A stretch of DNA of 64,000 nt, taken from NCBI GenBank assembly GCA_025667525.1, contig JANFOE010002289.1, positions 27,899-91,898 of the forward strand. Reading direction: 5' to 3'. The translations under genes and the position numbers were made by a program. Within the stretch, counting starts at the first letter, position 1. Each line of letters begins with the position of its first letter. The DNA comes from Glebionis coronaria. Lineage: Eukaryota > Streptophyta > Magnoliopsida > Asterales > Asteraceae. The notes beneath the pieces were generated by a model, which worked only from the letters and a program-made list of their open reading frames with translations, had not been told where the DNA came from and made no database searches. Below are positions 1 to 11,759 of the stretch, in pieces.

Positions 1-121
1 GTTTATATTTATACTCTACATTCATATTGTGTATAGAGTCTCTTTGTGATTTGACTTGTGATTACAAAAGTCATTCACCGGTCCTGACAGGCTGCAAGAT
101 CTATATCTAATAGACCCAACA
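1..121 (+). repeat. 5' LTR of the SIRE element (last 121 bp only)
   Basis: Bases 1-121 match the end of the 3' LTR at 11638-11759 with one substitution near base 13 and one A of length difference near the end. The LTR ends in CA at 120-121 and is followed two bases later by the primer-binding site. The remaining 5' part, about 345 bp, lies left of the window. Confidence 0.93.
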
Positions 122-123
122 AG

Positions 124-135
124 TGGTATCAGAGC
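124..135 (+). other. Primer-binding site, initiator tRNA-Met type
   Basis: TGGTATCAGAGC begins two bases after the LTR end. This is the usual plant Copia site complementary to the 3' end of initiator methionine tRNA, where minus-strand cDNA synthesis starts. Confidence 0.88.
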
Positions 136-194
136 CTGGGAGGGTCTCTATACAAGCAGAATCAAGGTCTCTTATTACTAACAATCTGTTTATC

Positions 195-2942
195 ATGTCT
201 GCCTCAACTTCTACTCAAACAGGAGAAGAAGGCACTCCTAAAATTGTGCAACCTCAGCAGATCCTGGCTACGGTTTCCAACACGAATGGAAAATTCCCTC
301 TTCTGAAGAAAGGTGAATATGATAACTGGGCAATGAAGATGGAATGGTGGATCACCAACACTGATCAAGATCTTTGGAAGATCATTCTGAATGGAAACAG
401 CAGAAAGCTCACTGGACGAGACAAGAACGGTAATATTACTCTTCTTGACCCTAAAACTCATGAGGAAATCATCGCTATTCAGAAGGAGGTAAAAGCAAAA
501 ACAATTTTGCTTCAATCTCTTCCTGAAGATCACATGGGTGACTTCTACCATTTGGATGATGCCAGAGAAATCTGGAATGGCATAAAAGCAAGGTTTGGAG
601 GGAATGAGGAGTCAAAGAAAATGCGAAGGTCCATGCTGAGAGATGAATTCACAGAGTTCAAAATCTCATAAACTGAAGGCCTGAATCAAGGGTATGATAG
701 GTTCCAGAAGATATTGAGCCAGTTGAATCAACTTCGGTCCAAGCCTGATGATGGTGATGTCAATGCAAGGTTTCTCAAAGCCTTACCCTACTCTTGGAAC
801 CAGGTGGTAATCTCTCTTAAAGCCAAAGGTGGGCTTGATTATCTCAGTTTTGATGATTTGTTTCATAGGCTCAGAACATTCGAACCTCATGTGAGAGGAT
901 ATCCGAGTGACTCTTTTCCCACTCCTGCTAATTCAGCCTTTGTGAGCTCTATGGCATCTAGTCCCATGACATATGCAAGTAGCCAGAGCAATAATGTGTC
1001 TCCCCAGCATACTATCCAGCATACTATTCAGCATACTGGTCCCATGTCATATGCATCTAGTCCCATGTCTTCTGCTTCTGATCCTCCTGCCAAGTCTGGT
1101 AGTATGGTAGAAGCTATTCTTCATTCTTTTGTTGCTGATGTTACTGCTGAACAACAACTTGCGTTTGATGACTTCAAACAGATCGATAAGCTGGATCTGG
1201 ATGAGATAGATCTTAAATGGCAGATGGCCATGCTTACTCTGAGGGTTCACAAGTTTGAGAAGAAAGCAGGAAGGAAGTTTAATTACAACCCTCGGGAGCC
1301 AGCAAGATTCGATAGAAGCAAGGTACGGTGCTATAACTGCCAGCAACAGGGTCACTTTGCTAGAGAGTGCCCTAGCAAGAATGATCAGGAGAAGAGCAGG
1401 TACTCCGCTTTCAAAGTTCAGGAGGTTAAAGATGACAAGAAAGCATTGGTATCTGTTGACTCTATGGTTAACTGGAATGATCATCAGGCTTCTACTCTGG
1501 AATCAGCGGAATCAACGACTGATGTGTTGGCAATGATTGCTGGGAATCTCTCTGATGCAGAAGAAGCAGAAGAGTTTGCTCTTATGGGCATCTCACCTCA
1601 GGTACAACATTGTCCTCTTGGTTGTCATGATAAATACACAGAACTGTTGTCCCAATTTAATGAAGTAAATGAACAAAATGATAAGTATTACTTAGAGGTA
1701 CAAGCCTATAAAGCTTCATTAAACACATTGGAACAACAAAAGAAGTGGTTACAAGATACACAACGTGCATATGAGGATAAAATCAGGATACTAAGCATTG
1801 ATTTAGAAAACACTACAAATATGCTTAAATATACAGAAACTGAAAGAGATGCTAGTATCAAAGAAAAAGAGGAGATGCAAGCTAAATTAGATGCTACAAT
1901 GTTAAGATTTGACAAATGGCAGAAGGCACCTAAAAATATTTCAAAATTAATTGATAGTAGCATGTCTGGCAGAACTAAAAGAGGCTTAGGATTTGAAAAA
2001 TATATTGATTCTGAAGATGTATTTGATTTATCTTTCTCAAGCGTCTTTGATGCCGACAAAGAGGATGAGGGCAAACCTAGTTACAATAGGTTTAAACCAG
2101 CAGCAGAAATGCATGCTGTTCCTCCTCCTCTTACTGGAACTTTCATGCCCACCTCATGGCATAATGACTCGGATGGATCACAGATGCTTGAGTCCCCAAC
2201 CAGTTCTACTAATACTAACGACTTTGTCTCATGTACTTTCAGTGACAAAGCCGGTGACTCTGCATCTACTGGTTCAAGTGAAGAGTCAAGACCTACGAGT
2301 TCCAAGTCGAATGAACATGCTGCTACTGGTGCTAGGAAGTGTGAAGAAAAAGTCGCTGTCAAGTCAAGTGTGTCTGGTCCTTGTTTATTGAGTCCTAGGA
2401 AGAATGTTTTTTCTAGAACTGTGTGTAATAAAGTAGGCAGTATGAAACAGTCTCATTCTAATAAAAGGTCTTTCAAAACATGTTTTGTTTGTGGCAGTCC
2501 CTCTCATTTAATTAAAGATTGTGATTATTATGACACACATGCATCTGTTAATCATGCTTTACTTGCTCCTGGTTCACCAGGAGCTGCTCCATATGCTACT
2601 AGAAGACTTAATCCTAGTGCTCCAATGTTTCATACTTCTAGAGTATCTTCTCCTTTCATGTCTGATTATTGGAGAGAAAATGGATTCCAGACAACTAGTA
2701 ATTATTTTCCAAATTATAATCCAAACTATGCGCATCATTTTGACCACACGTATTTTGGTTTGGGAAATTTGGGAACTGCTGTTAAGCCCTCAGCAGGTTG
2801 TTCCTGGTCAAATAATAATACCCTTATGATGAATAGGCAACCAAGGAACAATGGTGGATCTCATCAATCTTCTTGGCATTCTTCTAATGATCCACAAGGC
2901 AGGCTCAAACCTGAAAAGGTTTGGGTCCCCTTAAGACACTAA
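195..2942 (+). pseudogene. gag: SIRE gag, interrupted by one in-frame stop
   Basis: The structural protein that forms the virus-like particle. I take the ATG at 195 as the start; the open frame runs back to 123 without another ATG. The N-terminal region (FPLLKKGEYDNWAMKMEWW, 290-350) is the Copia gag domain. An in-frame TAA at 669-671 breaks it, and the same frame continues with clearly homologous sequence to 2942, so this is a nonsense change rather than a frameshift. A first CCHC zinc knuckle, CYNCQQQGHFAREC, is at about 1330-1370. A glutamine/lysine-rich stretch from about 1620 to 1930 looks like coiled coil. A second knuckle, CFVCGSPSHLIKDC, is at about 2480-2525. The frame closes at 2940-2942, just upstream of protease, which is in another frame. 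Confidence 0.86.
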
Positions 2943-2973
2943 CTTTTACATTGTGATTATCTTGTTGTTGTAG
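2919..2973 (+). other. Candidate cryptic intron or frame switch at the gag-pol junction
   Basis: The gag frame stops at 2940 and protease is read in a different frame. Within the gap there is a donor-like AAG|GTTTGG at 2919, a CACTAAC branch-like motif at about 2937-2943, a T-rich tract and an acceptor-like TTGTAG ending at 2973. Both ends fall on codon boundaries, so removal of these 55 bases would join gag to pol with no stop. It is shorter than most plant introns. A simple frameshift mutation or programmed frameshift is the alternative. Confidence 0.3.
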
Positions 2974-5900
2974 GTTACTCCATACCAGGATCCTAGTCTA
3001 GGCATTGTTGATAGTGGCTGCTCCAGGAGCATGACTGGCAATAAAGGCCTTCTCTCTAACTTTGTACCATTTTATGGGGGCAAGGTCTACTTTGGTGGAG
3101 GTGAAGGCAGAATCACTGGCAAGGGAACGATAAAGACTCCAAATCTCAATTTTGAGCAGGTCTACTATGTGGAAGCACTTCAACACTTCAACTTGATATC
3201 GGTCTCTCAGATTTGTGACAAGAAGCAGTTTGTACTCTTCACCGATACTGATGCACTTGTGCTCTCCAAAGATTTTAAGCTTCCGGATGACTCACAAGTT
3301 TTACTCAGAATCCCTAGAAGACACAATCTCTATAGCATCAAGTTGAATGAAGTCAACCCTACTGGTCAACTAGCATGTCTGGTTGCAAAAGCCTCGAAAG
3401 ATGAAGCCACAAAATGGCACCGAAGGATGGGACATGTGAACTTCAAGACCATTCACAAACTTGCCAATTTGAATCTGGTCTCTGGTTTACCTCCCAAGAC
3501 GTTTAGAAATGACATAAATTGTGTTGCCTGCAGCAAAGGCAAACAACACAAAGCATCCTTCAAGGCCATTACTGCTTTAAGTCTCATTACTGAACCATTG
3601 CAGCTTCTACACATGGACTTATTTGGTCCTACTTCCATCAGAAGCATAGACCACAAGCAATTCTGTTTGGTGGTGACTGATGGTTATAGCAGGTTTGCGT
3701 GGGTGTTTTTCATGGCTACCAAAAGTGAGACCTACTCAATTCTTCGAGATTTTCTTACCTTGATAGAGAATCAGTTGTCCAAGAAAGTTAAAGGTATTCG
3801 ATGCGACAATGGAACCGAGTTTAAAAATAGAGACCTCATCGCACTTTGCAATGCTAAGGGCATCAAAAGAGATTATAGTGCTGCTCGGACTCCTCAACAG
3901 AATGGTGTGGCAGAAAGAAAGAACCGGACACTAATAGAAGCAGCAAGGACTATGCTTGCCGATTCCAAGCTTCCGACCATGTTCTGGACAGAAGCTGTTA
4001 ATACGGCCAGTTATGTTTTGAATAGGGTGTCTATTACCAATCCACATAAGAAAACACCTTATGAGCTGCTCACGGGCAAAGTTCCCAATATTGCTCATTT
4101 GAAGCCGTTTGGGTGTCCAGTCACCATTCTGAATACTAGTGACTATTTGGGGAAGTTTGATGGCAAGGCTGATGAAGGATATATTGTGGGATATTCAGCT
4201 CATTCTCGGGCGTATCGTGTCTACAATCTTCAAGCCAAACGGATAGTTGAAACTATTAATCTCAGGTATTTTGAGGAGAAGACAAACATACAAGGAACAG
4301 GTCCAGAATGGTATTTTGATCTTGATTATCTTAGTGATTCGTTAGGATATTTTCGTTTCAAAACTAACCATGATGCAGGACCACAAGTGTTTGCAACTTC
4401 TAGTACTGGTGTTCCTTCTAGTCTTTCTGATTCAGATGATGAGGATGACATTTTTGTGGTTCCATCCTATTCCACCACGGTTTCTCCTACTCCTCCTAGT
4501 GATGCAACTCCATTGGATGTACAGGATTCCCAAGCAGCTCTTGACACTCTTCTCAAGCAACAACAAGAAGCTACTAAGGCAGCTGCTCAAGTTAGTTTTG
4601 AGTTTCCATTGGTTGAGCATTCTGATAAAGTTGCTCCTGGTACTCCAGCTTCTGCTCCTAGTGCTAGTCACTCACCTACTGGTACTCCGGCTAGTGAGTC
4701 TGCTTCCAATACACGTTTCTCCAGTCCTTCTGATTTGGGGAACCATGAGAAGAAGTCTTCTACCAAGCTGGATGATATACATAAACAACCAGTAGACGGG
4801 ATTTTCCAAAACGCTTCATATGATGCTGATTTTGTTGGTGATCTCAATAACTTGGCACCAGAAGTGGAGGTTTCTTCCAATCCAGTCTTGCAATCACATA
4901 AAGACCATCCTACCACTCAAATTATTAGAGATCCTGCTTCTACCGTCAAGACACGCAGAATGCAGCAGAAGGCCTCGTCCGATCATCACGCTCTTGTGGG
5001 TTATATTGAGGATCAAAAGCGTAATAATCATACGGACTTTCAACACTGTTTGTTTGCTTGTTTTCTTTCACAGGTGGAACCTAGGTCTGTTTCTCATGCT
5101 CTTGAGGATCAAAGTTGGGTGGAGGCGATGCAGGAGGAAATGCAGCAATTCCTGTTTCAGAATGTTTGGGTTCTGGTTGACTTACCGGATGGGAAGACAG
5201 CTATCAACACCAAATGGATTCTCAAAAACAAGAAGGATGCACGGGGAATTGTTGTCAGGAATAAAGCTAGGCTTGTCGCGCAAGGACACACTCAAATTGA
5301 GGGCATTGATTATACTGAAGTCTTTGCGCCTGTTGCAAGGATTGAGGCCATTCGTCTGTTTTTGGCCTTTGCTTCGTATGTTGGCTTTACAGTGTTCCAG
5401 ATGGATGTCAAGAGTGCATTTCTCTATGGAAAAATTGACGAAGAAGTGTATGTTACTCAACCTAAGGGGTTTGTTGATCCACTTCATCCAAAGAAAGTTT
5501 ACAAGGTGGTCAAGGCTCTTTATGGGTTACATCAGGCTCCTAGAGCTTGGTATGAGCGTCTCTCCACTTTCTTGTTAAAGAATGGCTATAGAAGAGGTAC
5601 AATTGACAAAACACTATTTCTTCGGTGGAATTCCAAGGATATTATTCTTGTTCAGGTTTATGTGGACGACATTATCTTTGGTTCTACTAGGAAGGAGTGG
5701 TGTGATGAGTTTGAACACTTGATGAAAGGCGAATTTCAGATGAGTGCCATGGGAGAACTGTCCTTTTTCCTTGGTCTTCAGGTCAAGCAACAATCGGATG
5801 GGATTTTCATCAGTCAAGATAAGTATGTTCATGAGATTCTTCAAAAGTTTGACATGGATCCTCTTCGACCAGCAGCAACTCCTTATGAAGTTGCTAAAAT

Positions 5901-6600
5901 CAAACTTAAGAATGAGCCAGATCCACCCGTAAATGTTCATATGTACAGGTCTATGATTGGCTCTCTCATGTATTTGACTGCATCACGTCCGGATATTATG
6001 TTTGCAGTAAGTGCTTGTTCTAGACACCAGGTGACTCCAACAGTTTCGAACTTAAATGCAGTGAAGAAAATTTTCAAGTATATCAAGGCTCAACCTAAAT
6101 TGGGTCTATGGTATCCTAGAGAATCCCCCTTTGTACTTGAGGCATACAGTGATAGTGATTATGCTGGTGCTAATAATGATAGGAAGTCTACTACTGGTGG
6201 TTGTCAATTTTTGGGTCGTCGGCTTATTTCATGGCAATGTAAGAAACAGACAATAGTAGCTACTTCTTCAACAGAAGCTGAATATGTGGCTGCTGCTAGT
6301 TGTTGTGGTCAAGTTTTATGGATCCAAAATCAGATGTTGGACTATGGGTTCAATTTTATGAATACCAAAATTTTTATTGACAATCAAAGCACTATTTGTA
6401 TTGTGAAGAATCCTGTATTTCATCAGCGGACGAAACATATTGAGATTCGGCATCATTTTATACGCGATGCCAATGAGAAGAAGCTGATACAGGTTCTTAA
6501 AGTTCATACGGATGACAATGTTGCTGATCTGCTGACTAAAGCTTTTGATGGTCCTCGGTTTAACCACTTGGTGGTTCATATTGGGATGGTCAATCCTTGA
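2974..6600 (+). CDS. pol: SIRE pol: protease, integrase, reverse transcriptase, RNase H
   Basis: The catalytic polyprotein. The frame opens before the first ATG (3031): the protease site VDSGCSRSM spans 3007-3033, so an ATG start at 3031 would remove the catalytic Asp and expression must come from a gag-pol fusion. Counting from 3031, the integrase zinc finger is WHRRMGH near residue 128 with CVACSKGK near 167. The DDE core has D in LLHMDLFG (about 194), D in RCDNGTEF (about 257) and E in [10 protein letters not shown] (about 293). A Ser/Pro/Thr-rich linker covers about 450-650. RT starts near 711 ([14 protein letters not shown]), with its active site [10 protein letters not shown] near 876. 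RNase H is YSDSDYAG near 1037 and [11 protein letters not shown] near 1080. The frame is open for 1189 codons and all catalytic residues I can check are present. Confidence 0.93.
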   Translation, partial: VTPYQDPSLGIVDSGCSRSMTGNKGLLSNFVPFYGGKVYFGGGEGRITGKGTIKTPNLNFEQVYYVEALQHFNLISVSQICDKKQFVLFTDTDALVLSKDFKLPDDSQVLLRIPRRHNLYSIKLNEVNPTGQLACLVAKASKDEATKWHRRMGHVNFKTIHKLANLNLVSGLPPKTFRNDINCVACSKGKQHKASFKAITALSLITEPLQLLHMDLFGPTSIRSIDHKQFCLVVTDGYSRFAWVFFMATKSETYSILRDFLTLIENQLSKKVKGIRCDNGTEFKNRDLIALCNAKGIKRDYSAARTPQQNGVAERKNRTLIEAARTMLADSKLPTMFWTEAVNTASYVLNRVSITNPHKKTPYELLTGKVPNIAHLKPFGCPVTILNTSDYLGKFDGKADEGYIVGYSAHSRAYRVYNLQAKRIVETINLRYFEEKTNIQGTGPEWYFDLDYLSDSLGYFRFKTNHDAGPQVFATSSTGVPSSLSDSDDEDDIFVVPSYSTTVSPTPPSDATPLDVQDSQAALDTLLKQQQEATKAAAQVSFEFPLVEHSDKVAPGTPASAPSASHSPTGTPASESASNTRFSSPSDLGNHEKKSSTKLDDIHKQPVDGIFQNASYDADFVGDLNNLAPEVEVSSNPVLQSHKDHPTTQIIRDPASTVKTRRMQQKASSDHHALVGYIEDQKRNNHTDFQHCLFACFLSQVEPRSVSHALEDQSWVEAMQEEMQQFLFQNVWVLVDLPDGKTAINTKWILKNKKDARGIVVRNKARLVAQGHTQIEGIDYTEVFAPVARIEAIRLFLAFASYVGFTVFQMDVKSAFLYGKIDEEVYVTQPKGFVDPLHPKKVYKVVKALYGLHQAPRAWYERLSTFLLKNGYRRGTIDKTLFLRWNSKDIILVQVYVDDIIFGSTRKEWCDEFEHLMKGEFQMSAMGELSFFLGLQVKQQSDGIFISQDKYVHEILQKFDMDPLRPAATPYEVAKIKLKNEPDPPVNVHMYRSMIGSLMYLTASRPDIMFAVSACSRHQVTPTVSNLNAVKKIFKYIKAQPKLGLWYPRESPFVLEAYSDSDYAGANNDRKSTTGGCQFLGRRLISWQCKKQTIVATSSTEAEYVAAASCCGQVLWIQNQMLDYGFNFMNTKIFIDNQSTICIVKNPVFHQRTKHIEIRHHFIRDANEKKLIQVLKVHTDDNVADLLTKAFDGPRFNHLVVHIGMVNP

Positions 6601-7177
6601 AGTCTAGGATTGAGGGGAGGCAAAGCCTAAGGGGAGGCTTTGTGTATATATTAGGACCGTCTAACGTATTCGTAGGATTTAACAACATAATTTCTTGGTT
6701 ATGGTGGTGTGTGGTGTTTCTGGTAGCGGATTTTTGCTCTCTTCTGATGAATAAGGCCTTACATGACTGGCTTCTGGTCCTATTTGGTCAGCTTCTAGTC
6801 ATGATTGGATGTCTTCTGGTAGTCTCAAATCCTTCCAAGTCTAGTGGTGTTTGGCTATGGGTACTGGTACTGGTCTGGCTACTGTTCACTCCTTTTGTCC
6901 TTTATTAATCACGTTTTGCTCCTGGTCCGACTATTGTGCACTTTGACTTTTGGTCAACGCTTCCAATACTGATATTTACAAGTTTGAATTCATCAAATAA
7001 ATTGGGGGTAAGTTATTATGTTAAAAAGGGCAAGTGGTTAGTATGCCATTATGGCTTAATTTGAAAGGGCAACCCCCCCATTAATAGGGGTCTCATTACA
7101 ATTAAAACACACACAAAAACCGCTTCTACTCCTCTCATCCCAATCTAAATCCTTCTTCAATCTATTCATCAAGATCC
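6601..7177 (+). other. Non-coding spacer between pol and ORF3 with a hairpin next to the pol stop
   Basis: Starting 20 bases after the pol stop, CAAAGCCT (6621-6628) pairs perfectly with AGGCTTTG (6635-6642) around the loop AAGGGG, within a purine-rich run (6610-6637). The rest is unremarkable AT-rich sequence with several CTTCTGGT/GGTACTGGT repeats and no ORF I can support. A leader for ORF3 probably lies in the last 100 bases. Confidence 0.5.
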
Positions 7178-10100
7178 ATGGCTGCTCTTGCTTATCAACC
7201 TGCTCATAATCGTGTTGCTTAACTGGGTGATGGTCCTAATAGTGAACATTTTGCTGATATCTTGGAGTTTATTGAAGCTTCAAACTTAAGGTATGCATTT
7301 ACTGTTTGTCCTACCATATATGATAGTGTGGTACGTCAATTTTGGGCGTCTGCTGAACTTGTGAATGTGGCTGGACGTCCACGAGCAATCCATGCTACCA
7401 TAGATGGACGTGCTTATGTGGTCACTGAAGCATCTATTCGCTCTTCTCTTCATCTTCAGGATGAGGGGGGTGTTGTATCACTTCCAAATTCGGAAGTATT
7501 AGAGGGTATGGCTGCCATAGGTTATGAACATGGGGGGAAGTTTAACTTCCAAAAGAATAGGTTTTCCCCTCAGTGGAAGCTTCTGGTTCACTATTTAATC
7601 CATTGTTTGAGTCCCAAGTCGGGGAGTTGGGATGCGTTTCCTACTCCGTTGGCTACTGGTCTTATATGTTTAGCCCAGGGTAGAGTGTTTAACTTTTCAC
7701 ATTATTTATTTGAGGGGATGGCTAGTAATTTGTCCACTGCGGGTTCTAGGAAGAAATTTCTTATGTACCCTAGGTTTCTTCAAGAAATACTTGTTTGCAT
7801 TCCACGTGATAGGGCTGAGCATGTACCATCTAAACTGACAGCAAAAGTGTATTACAACATGATGCATGGGTTTACTGGGTATTGGAGGCCCCTGACTGAA
7901 GCCATGATGGGTTTGGCTCAGGGTCCTATAGGTCAGGAAGAGGAGGCTCCTGAGTTGGTTGTGTTAGATGATGACCCCATGGAGGAGGAGGAGGCTCCTG
8001 CTGGTGATGCCACTCCTGTGGTAGAGGAGGAGCTAGTTGAGGAGGTGGTGGTTGAACAACCATCCCCTCCCAAGGCTGGTCCTTCCTCGGCTCCACAAAG
8101 ATCTCCATTTGTGGAGACTCCACCTCCTAGCCCTGCCCCACACTCGACTGATATCCCCTTTGCTGCTAGTTCTCCACACGTTGACCCCAATGTTGCTTCG
8201 GGCTCCCGTGATGCTTTCCCTGATCCAAGTTCTCTTGGTGGGCAGGCAGAGGAGCCTACTACTCTGACATCTTTGCTAGATCTTATGCACAGGTACCATG
8301 AGAGGATGATTTGCTTGGAAGCTGACTTGAACCAACATCGGAAGCTCACACGGGAATTTGTTCTTCCCCTGGCCGATCGTATTAAGGTATTGGAGAATCA
8401 ACAGCGTCGTCGAAAGAAGCATGTGGTTCTTTCCGAGTCTGAGGATGAGGGTTCGGAGAATGTTGAGGATGGCTTGACATTGCTGGCAAAGGCTGCCTTT
8501 GCTGATAAAGTTTATGATGATCTGCCTGGTCCTCCAATGTCCTCCAATGCTCCTTCTTCCAGTATTGTTCCCCCTTCTATGGGTGGTGCTTCTGATGCTG
8601 CTGCTAGTTCTCATGCTGATCCCTCACATGATCCAAAGGGCAAAGCTCCAATGACTGATCCTCCATCTCCCATCCGCAAGCGCTCTCGTCGCCAGCTTGA
8701 AGAAGACAGACTTGGTGAAGAGGCTGCTCGTCGGGTTCAGGCTGAGCTTGATGCGGAGGACAATGCTGCTGAGGAAGAGCTCCGTGAGCGACGGCGTGCG
8801 CAAATTCAGCATGATGCTATGCACTGGACTGATGGCGAATGGATGCAAGTGTTAACTGTTCTCACTCGGGATTATGCTCAGTTTAAAGATTTGTTGGGTG
8901 ATGATGTTGATGAACATAACTGCATTCCGCGTGCTATGGTAATGATGCGTAAGCATCAGTTGACTCTTGCTGAGGAACTCAAGAAACATCGTAGGAACAG
9001 ACCTCTTTCTCAGGCTGAGCAGCGCCAGCAGATGCAACGTTATGTCAAATTTCAATCTGCTGCTCATTTCAATGCTCCTTGGACTTGGGCTCGGGTGCGG
9101 GCTTTGACTTTTGATGAGCTCAAGAAACTTTATGAGAATATGGTGAGGCGTGCGAGTCAACCTATACCGGAAAAATTTGTTTACCATCCTCGTGGTGTGA
9201 CTGCTTCGATGCCTGCTGCTTCTACTGTTTCTCCGTCTGTGTCCATTCCTGGTTCAAATGGTAGTTCTTCTGGTTCTGGTGCTGTTTCTGTTGGTCCTTC
9301 TACTACACCCTTGGTTGCTCCTATTGGCTCTACTACTGGTCCTGCTACTACTATCTTTGTGACCACCACCACCACTCATGCTTCCCCCACCACACCTGGT
9401 ACTTCCACCACTCCTGTTCCTGCAAGCACTTTTGTTGATTCCACCATACCTGCTGCTGTTCCATCTGATGTGCCATCTTCCTCACCACAAGTTCCTGCCA
9501 CACAACCTAATCCTACTTCTGCTGCAGCACCTAGTGGTTCTTTGGGTGAACATATTCATGAGTCTTCTTCTACTGCTTCTCCTGCTGTTGCTGAAGTTCA
9601 GGTGAAGGTTGAATCCACTCCTTCGGCTCCCACGCCTCGACGTTCCACTCGCCAGAAACTTACTCGTCGTGTTCGCCGCGGTAAATCAGTTCCTTTTGAG
9701 AAGCGTGATCCTGAAAACTTAATTGATGCAGCTTCGGATAGTGATTCTGACTTACCTTTAGGCAATGGAAGTATTACGGGTTATACGGTTGAGAGGTCTA
9801 CAACACTTCCTGGTGGCGTCTCCCATCGGATTACTTTGAGTGATGGGACTGTGCGATTGGTCACGAGTTTCCAGGGTGTGTTATCATGGGCTGACCGGAT
9901 GGATCTTATGGCATTGTTTGGGCTTGTTGATTCTAGTATGCCATTTGACCCGATGGCAGTGTCTTCCTGGCCTGGTATTCGTCTTTGGGCTGATCTCAAG
10001 CTTATGTTGGATCCTCCTCCATCTGCTACTCCTTTGGGTGTATGGCAGGATCAAATGCAATGGGAGATTGTTCGCTGGAAGCTCTATGCTGGATGTGGAG

Positions 10101-10312
10101 TACATGTGTTGGAGTTAGGTTCTGGTCATGTGGCGTTTATGTTGACGGATGTTGTGTATCCTTTGACTATTTCTTCCATGGAAGCAATGTTGGCAAGTCA
10201 TTTGCAGATTTCTACTGCTCCTTCTGGGAATGAATCGAGTATGGCCACATCTTTGGTCGAGGGTATTCAAGCACGGTTGTTGGCGGATAAGAAGGCAGCT
10301 TCTGGTGTGTAA
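7178..10312 (+). pseudogene. SIRE third ORF (envelope position), early in-frame stop
   Basis: A protein of roughly 1045 codons in the place where SIRE elements carry an extra or envelope-like ORF. The natural start is probably the ATG at 7178 (MAALAYQPAHNRVA). A TAA at 7220-7222 stops it after 14 codons, and the same frame is then open to 10312. Features: a conserved-looking N-terminal globular part to about 7930 (IYDSVVRQFWASAELVNV), an acidic and proline-rich segment (7930-8260), a basic cluster (RRRKKH near 8410; RKRSRRQLEED near 8675), a long helical charged region (8690-9150), a Ser/Thr/Pro-rich linker (9190-9600) and a folded-looking C-terminus from 9760. I see no signal peptide, no clear transmembrane helix and no fusion peptide, so an envelope role is not supported by sequence. 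Its function is unknown. Confidence 0.75.
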
Positions 10313-10411
10313 GGTGAATGGGTTGTAAGTAATTATACTTTGATTTTTGTTCTTATTTTGATTCTTTTCACCAATATGTATAGTGATTGGTGACTTTTAT
10401 TCTTTATAGTT

Positions 10412-10459
10412 AAAAAAAAAAAAAAAAAAAAAAAATTAAAAAAAAAAAGAAAAAAAAAT
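10412..10459 (+). repeat. Poly(A) tract in the SIRE 3' non-coding region
   Basis: A run of 24 A's followed by A-rich sequence with a few other bases, about 100 bp after the ORF3 stop. It may be a slippage-prone tract or the trace of an ancestral polyadenylated insertion. Confidence 0.7.
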
Positions 10460-10664
10460 ATACATTTTATATAATATCTGTTTATACTTTAACACAGTTT
10501 AGCTTTTATAATTGTACATAATATCCCTTGGATGGTTCGAAATGTGGTTCCTGGTTTTCGGTGGTTCTGGTACTTGGTTTCACTTGGTGTTGGACGTGGT
10601 CCACACAACAAATGGTTCTCAACTTACCATGTCTCATCGACAAGAAAAAGTTGATTCACCTTGA

Positions 10665-11110
10665 GGGTACGGCTCCTGGTGCGATTATCAAATCCGTTGA
10701 TGGTTGCCAGGTTACCTAAAACTGGATGGTTTTCACTTGCCATAGTATTGGACTGAAAAGTGGCTAATCCAAGGGGGTACGGCTCTTGGTAAAGATCTTA
10801 TCAAATCCGTTGACAGCTGTAATAGCTTGCTTAAAGCTATAGGGTGTTCAACTCACCGATGCTTAATTGCTAAGAGTTGGCGAGTCCAGAGGGGTACGGC
10901 TTCTGGTAAAGACGTATCAAATCCGTTGATGGCTGTGATGGTTTGCCTAAAATCATCAGGGTACTCCCACTCACCATTGATTCACGTTCTAAGAGTTGGG
11001 CTGGGTTCTAGTCTCCCAGGGTGATGCTTATTCCACCATAATGACTAGCTAGCCCAAGAGTGAGCAGCTACTTGGTAAAGGCTCATCAAATCTGCTCATG
11101 TTGCTGAAAG
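10665..11110 (+). repeat. Degenerate tandem repeat, unit about 110-117 bp, between ORF3 and the 3' LTR
   Basis: GGGTACGGCT starts units at 10665, 10775 and 10892; each continues with (T/C)TGGT, a short variable part and TCAAATCCGTTGA. A fourth diverged unit lies near 11058-11100 (CTTGGTAAAGGCTCATCAAATC). The flanks of 10313-10664 and 11111-11283 hold no ORF. Confidence 0.75.
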
Positions 11111-11283
11111 ATTCAACCTGATGCTGATTTGTTACAAGCTTTGGAGAAGCTTCTAGTGTTTCGTACGGCTGTTCTTCTGGTTCTTATCTTGTTGCTGCTG
11201 CTATTTGTTTTGCTGCTACAATCCTCGGGCTTTCTTTGCACGTTTTCCAGGAAACTTGAACTCAACAGGTCAAATTCAAGTTT

Positions 11284-11293
11284 AGGGAAGGAT
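11284..11293 (+). other. Polypurine tract of the SIRE element
   Basis: AGGGAAGGAT directly precedes the TG that starts the 3' LTR. This is the expected primer site for plus-strand DNA synthesis. Confidence 0.7.
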
Positions 11294-11759
11294 TGTTAGG
11301 ACCATTGTAATAGTTATATGTAATAGGTAGACTAGGAGGTATGTAGTTCCTCCTGGTCCTAGTCGTAGTAGGAGCAAGTCCTGCTCCTGGTCCTAGTCAA
11401 AGTCAAACATTATTAGTTACTTAATATTCTGTTAGGATATGCATGAGTTATATTAGGAGAAGATATGCATATCAGTTTTACACGTTTTCTTGTATGCTGT
11501 ATTAGGGTTTCCTTGTAGTATAAAAGGAACCTTAGGCAGAAGGGTTACATAGACCTTCACAAAACGTAGTTCTAGTCTTTATTAATATTAGAAATCCTTA
11601 GAAAGGATCAAGTCTTCATAGTTATTATGTTTCTCTTGTTTATATTTATATTCTACATTCATATTGTGTATAGAGTCTCTTTGTGATTTGACTTGTGATT
11701 ACAAAAGTCATTCACCGGTCCTGACAGGCTGCAAGATCTATATCTAATAGACCCAAACA
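11294..11759 (+). repeat. 3' LTR of the SIRE element
   Basis: A 466 bp LTR bounded by TGTTAG and ACACA-type ends (TG...CA). Its last 121 bases repeat the start of the window. It contains a TATA-like box and a gene-like leader with the transcript start expected near 11550. Confidence 0.92.
11519..11527 (+). promoter_or_regulatory. TATA box of the SIRE LTR promoter
   Basis: TATAAAAGG in the middle of the LTR, about 240 bp before the LTR end, where an LTR core promoter is expected. Confidence 0.55.

Larger units (their letters stand above)
1..11759 (+). mobile_element. SIRE-type Ty1/Copia retrotransposon, 5' LTR truncated by the window edge
   Basis: The order is LTR end, tRNA-Met type primer site, gag, protease, integrase, RT and RNase H, an extra large ORF, a purine tract, then LTR. 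Integrase before RT is the Ty1/Copia order, and a long third ORF between pol and the 3' LTR is the SIRE arrangement. Bases 1-121 match 11638-11759 almost exactly, so the two LTRs are young copies of each other. The element is on the + strand and lies in the 3' non-coding part of the minus-strand Tat element that begins at 11760. In-frame stops at 669 and 7220 suggest this copy cannot make all its proteins. The left target duplication is outside the window; the 5 bases after the 3' LTR are CAAGT. Confidence 0.92.

Noticed and set aside
7178..10312. Calling SIRE ORF3 an envelope protein
   Set aside because: Only its position supports that; no signal peptide, membrane anchor or fusion motif is visible.
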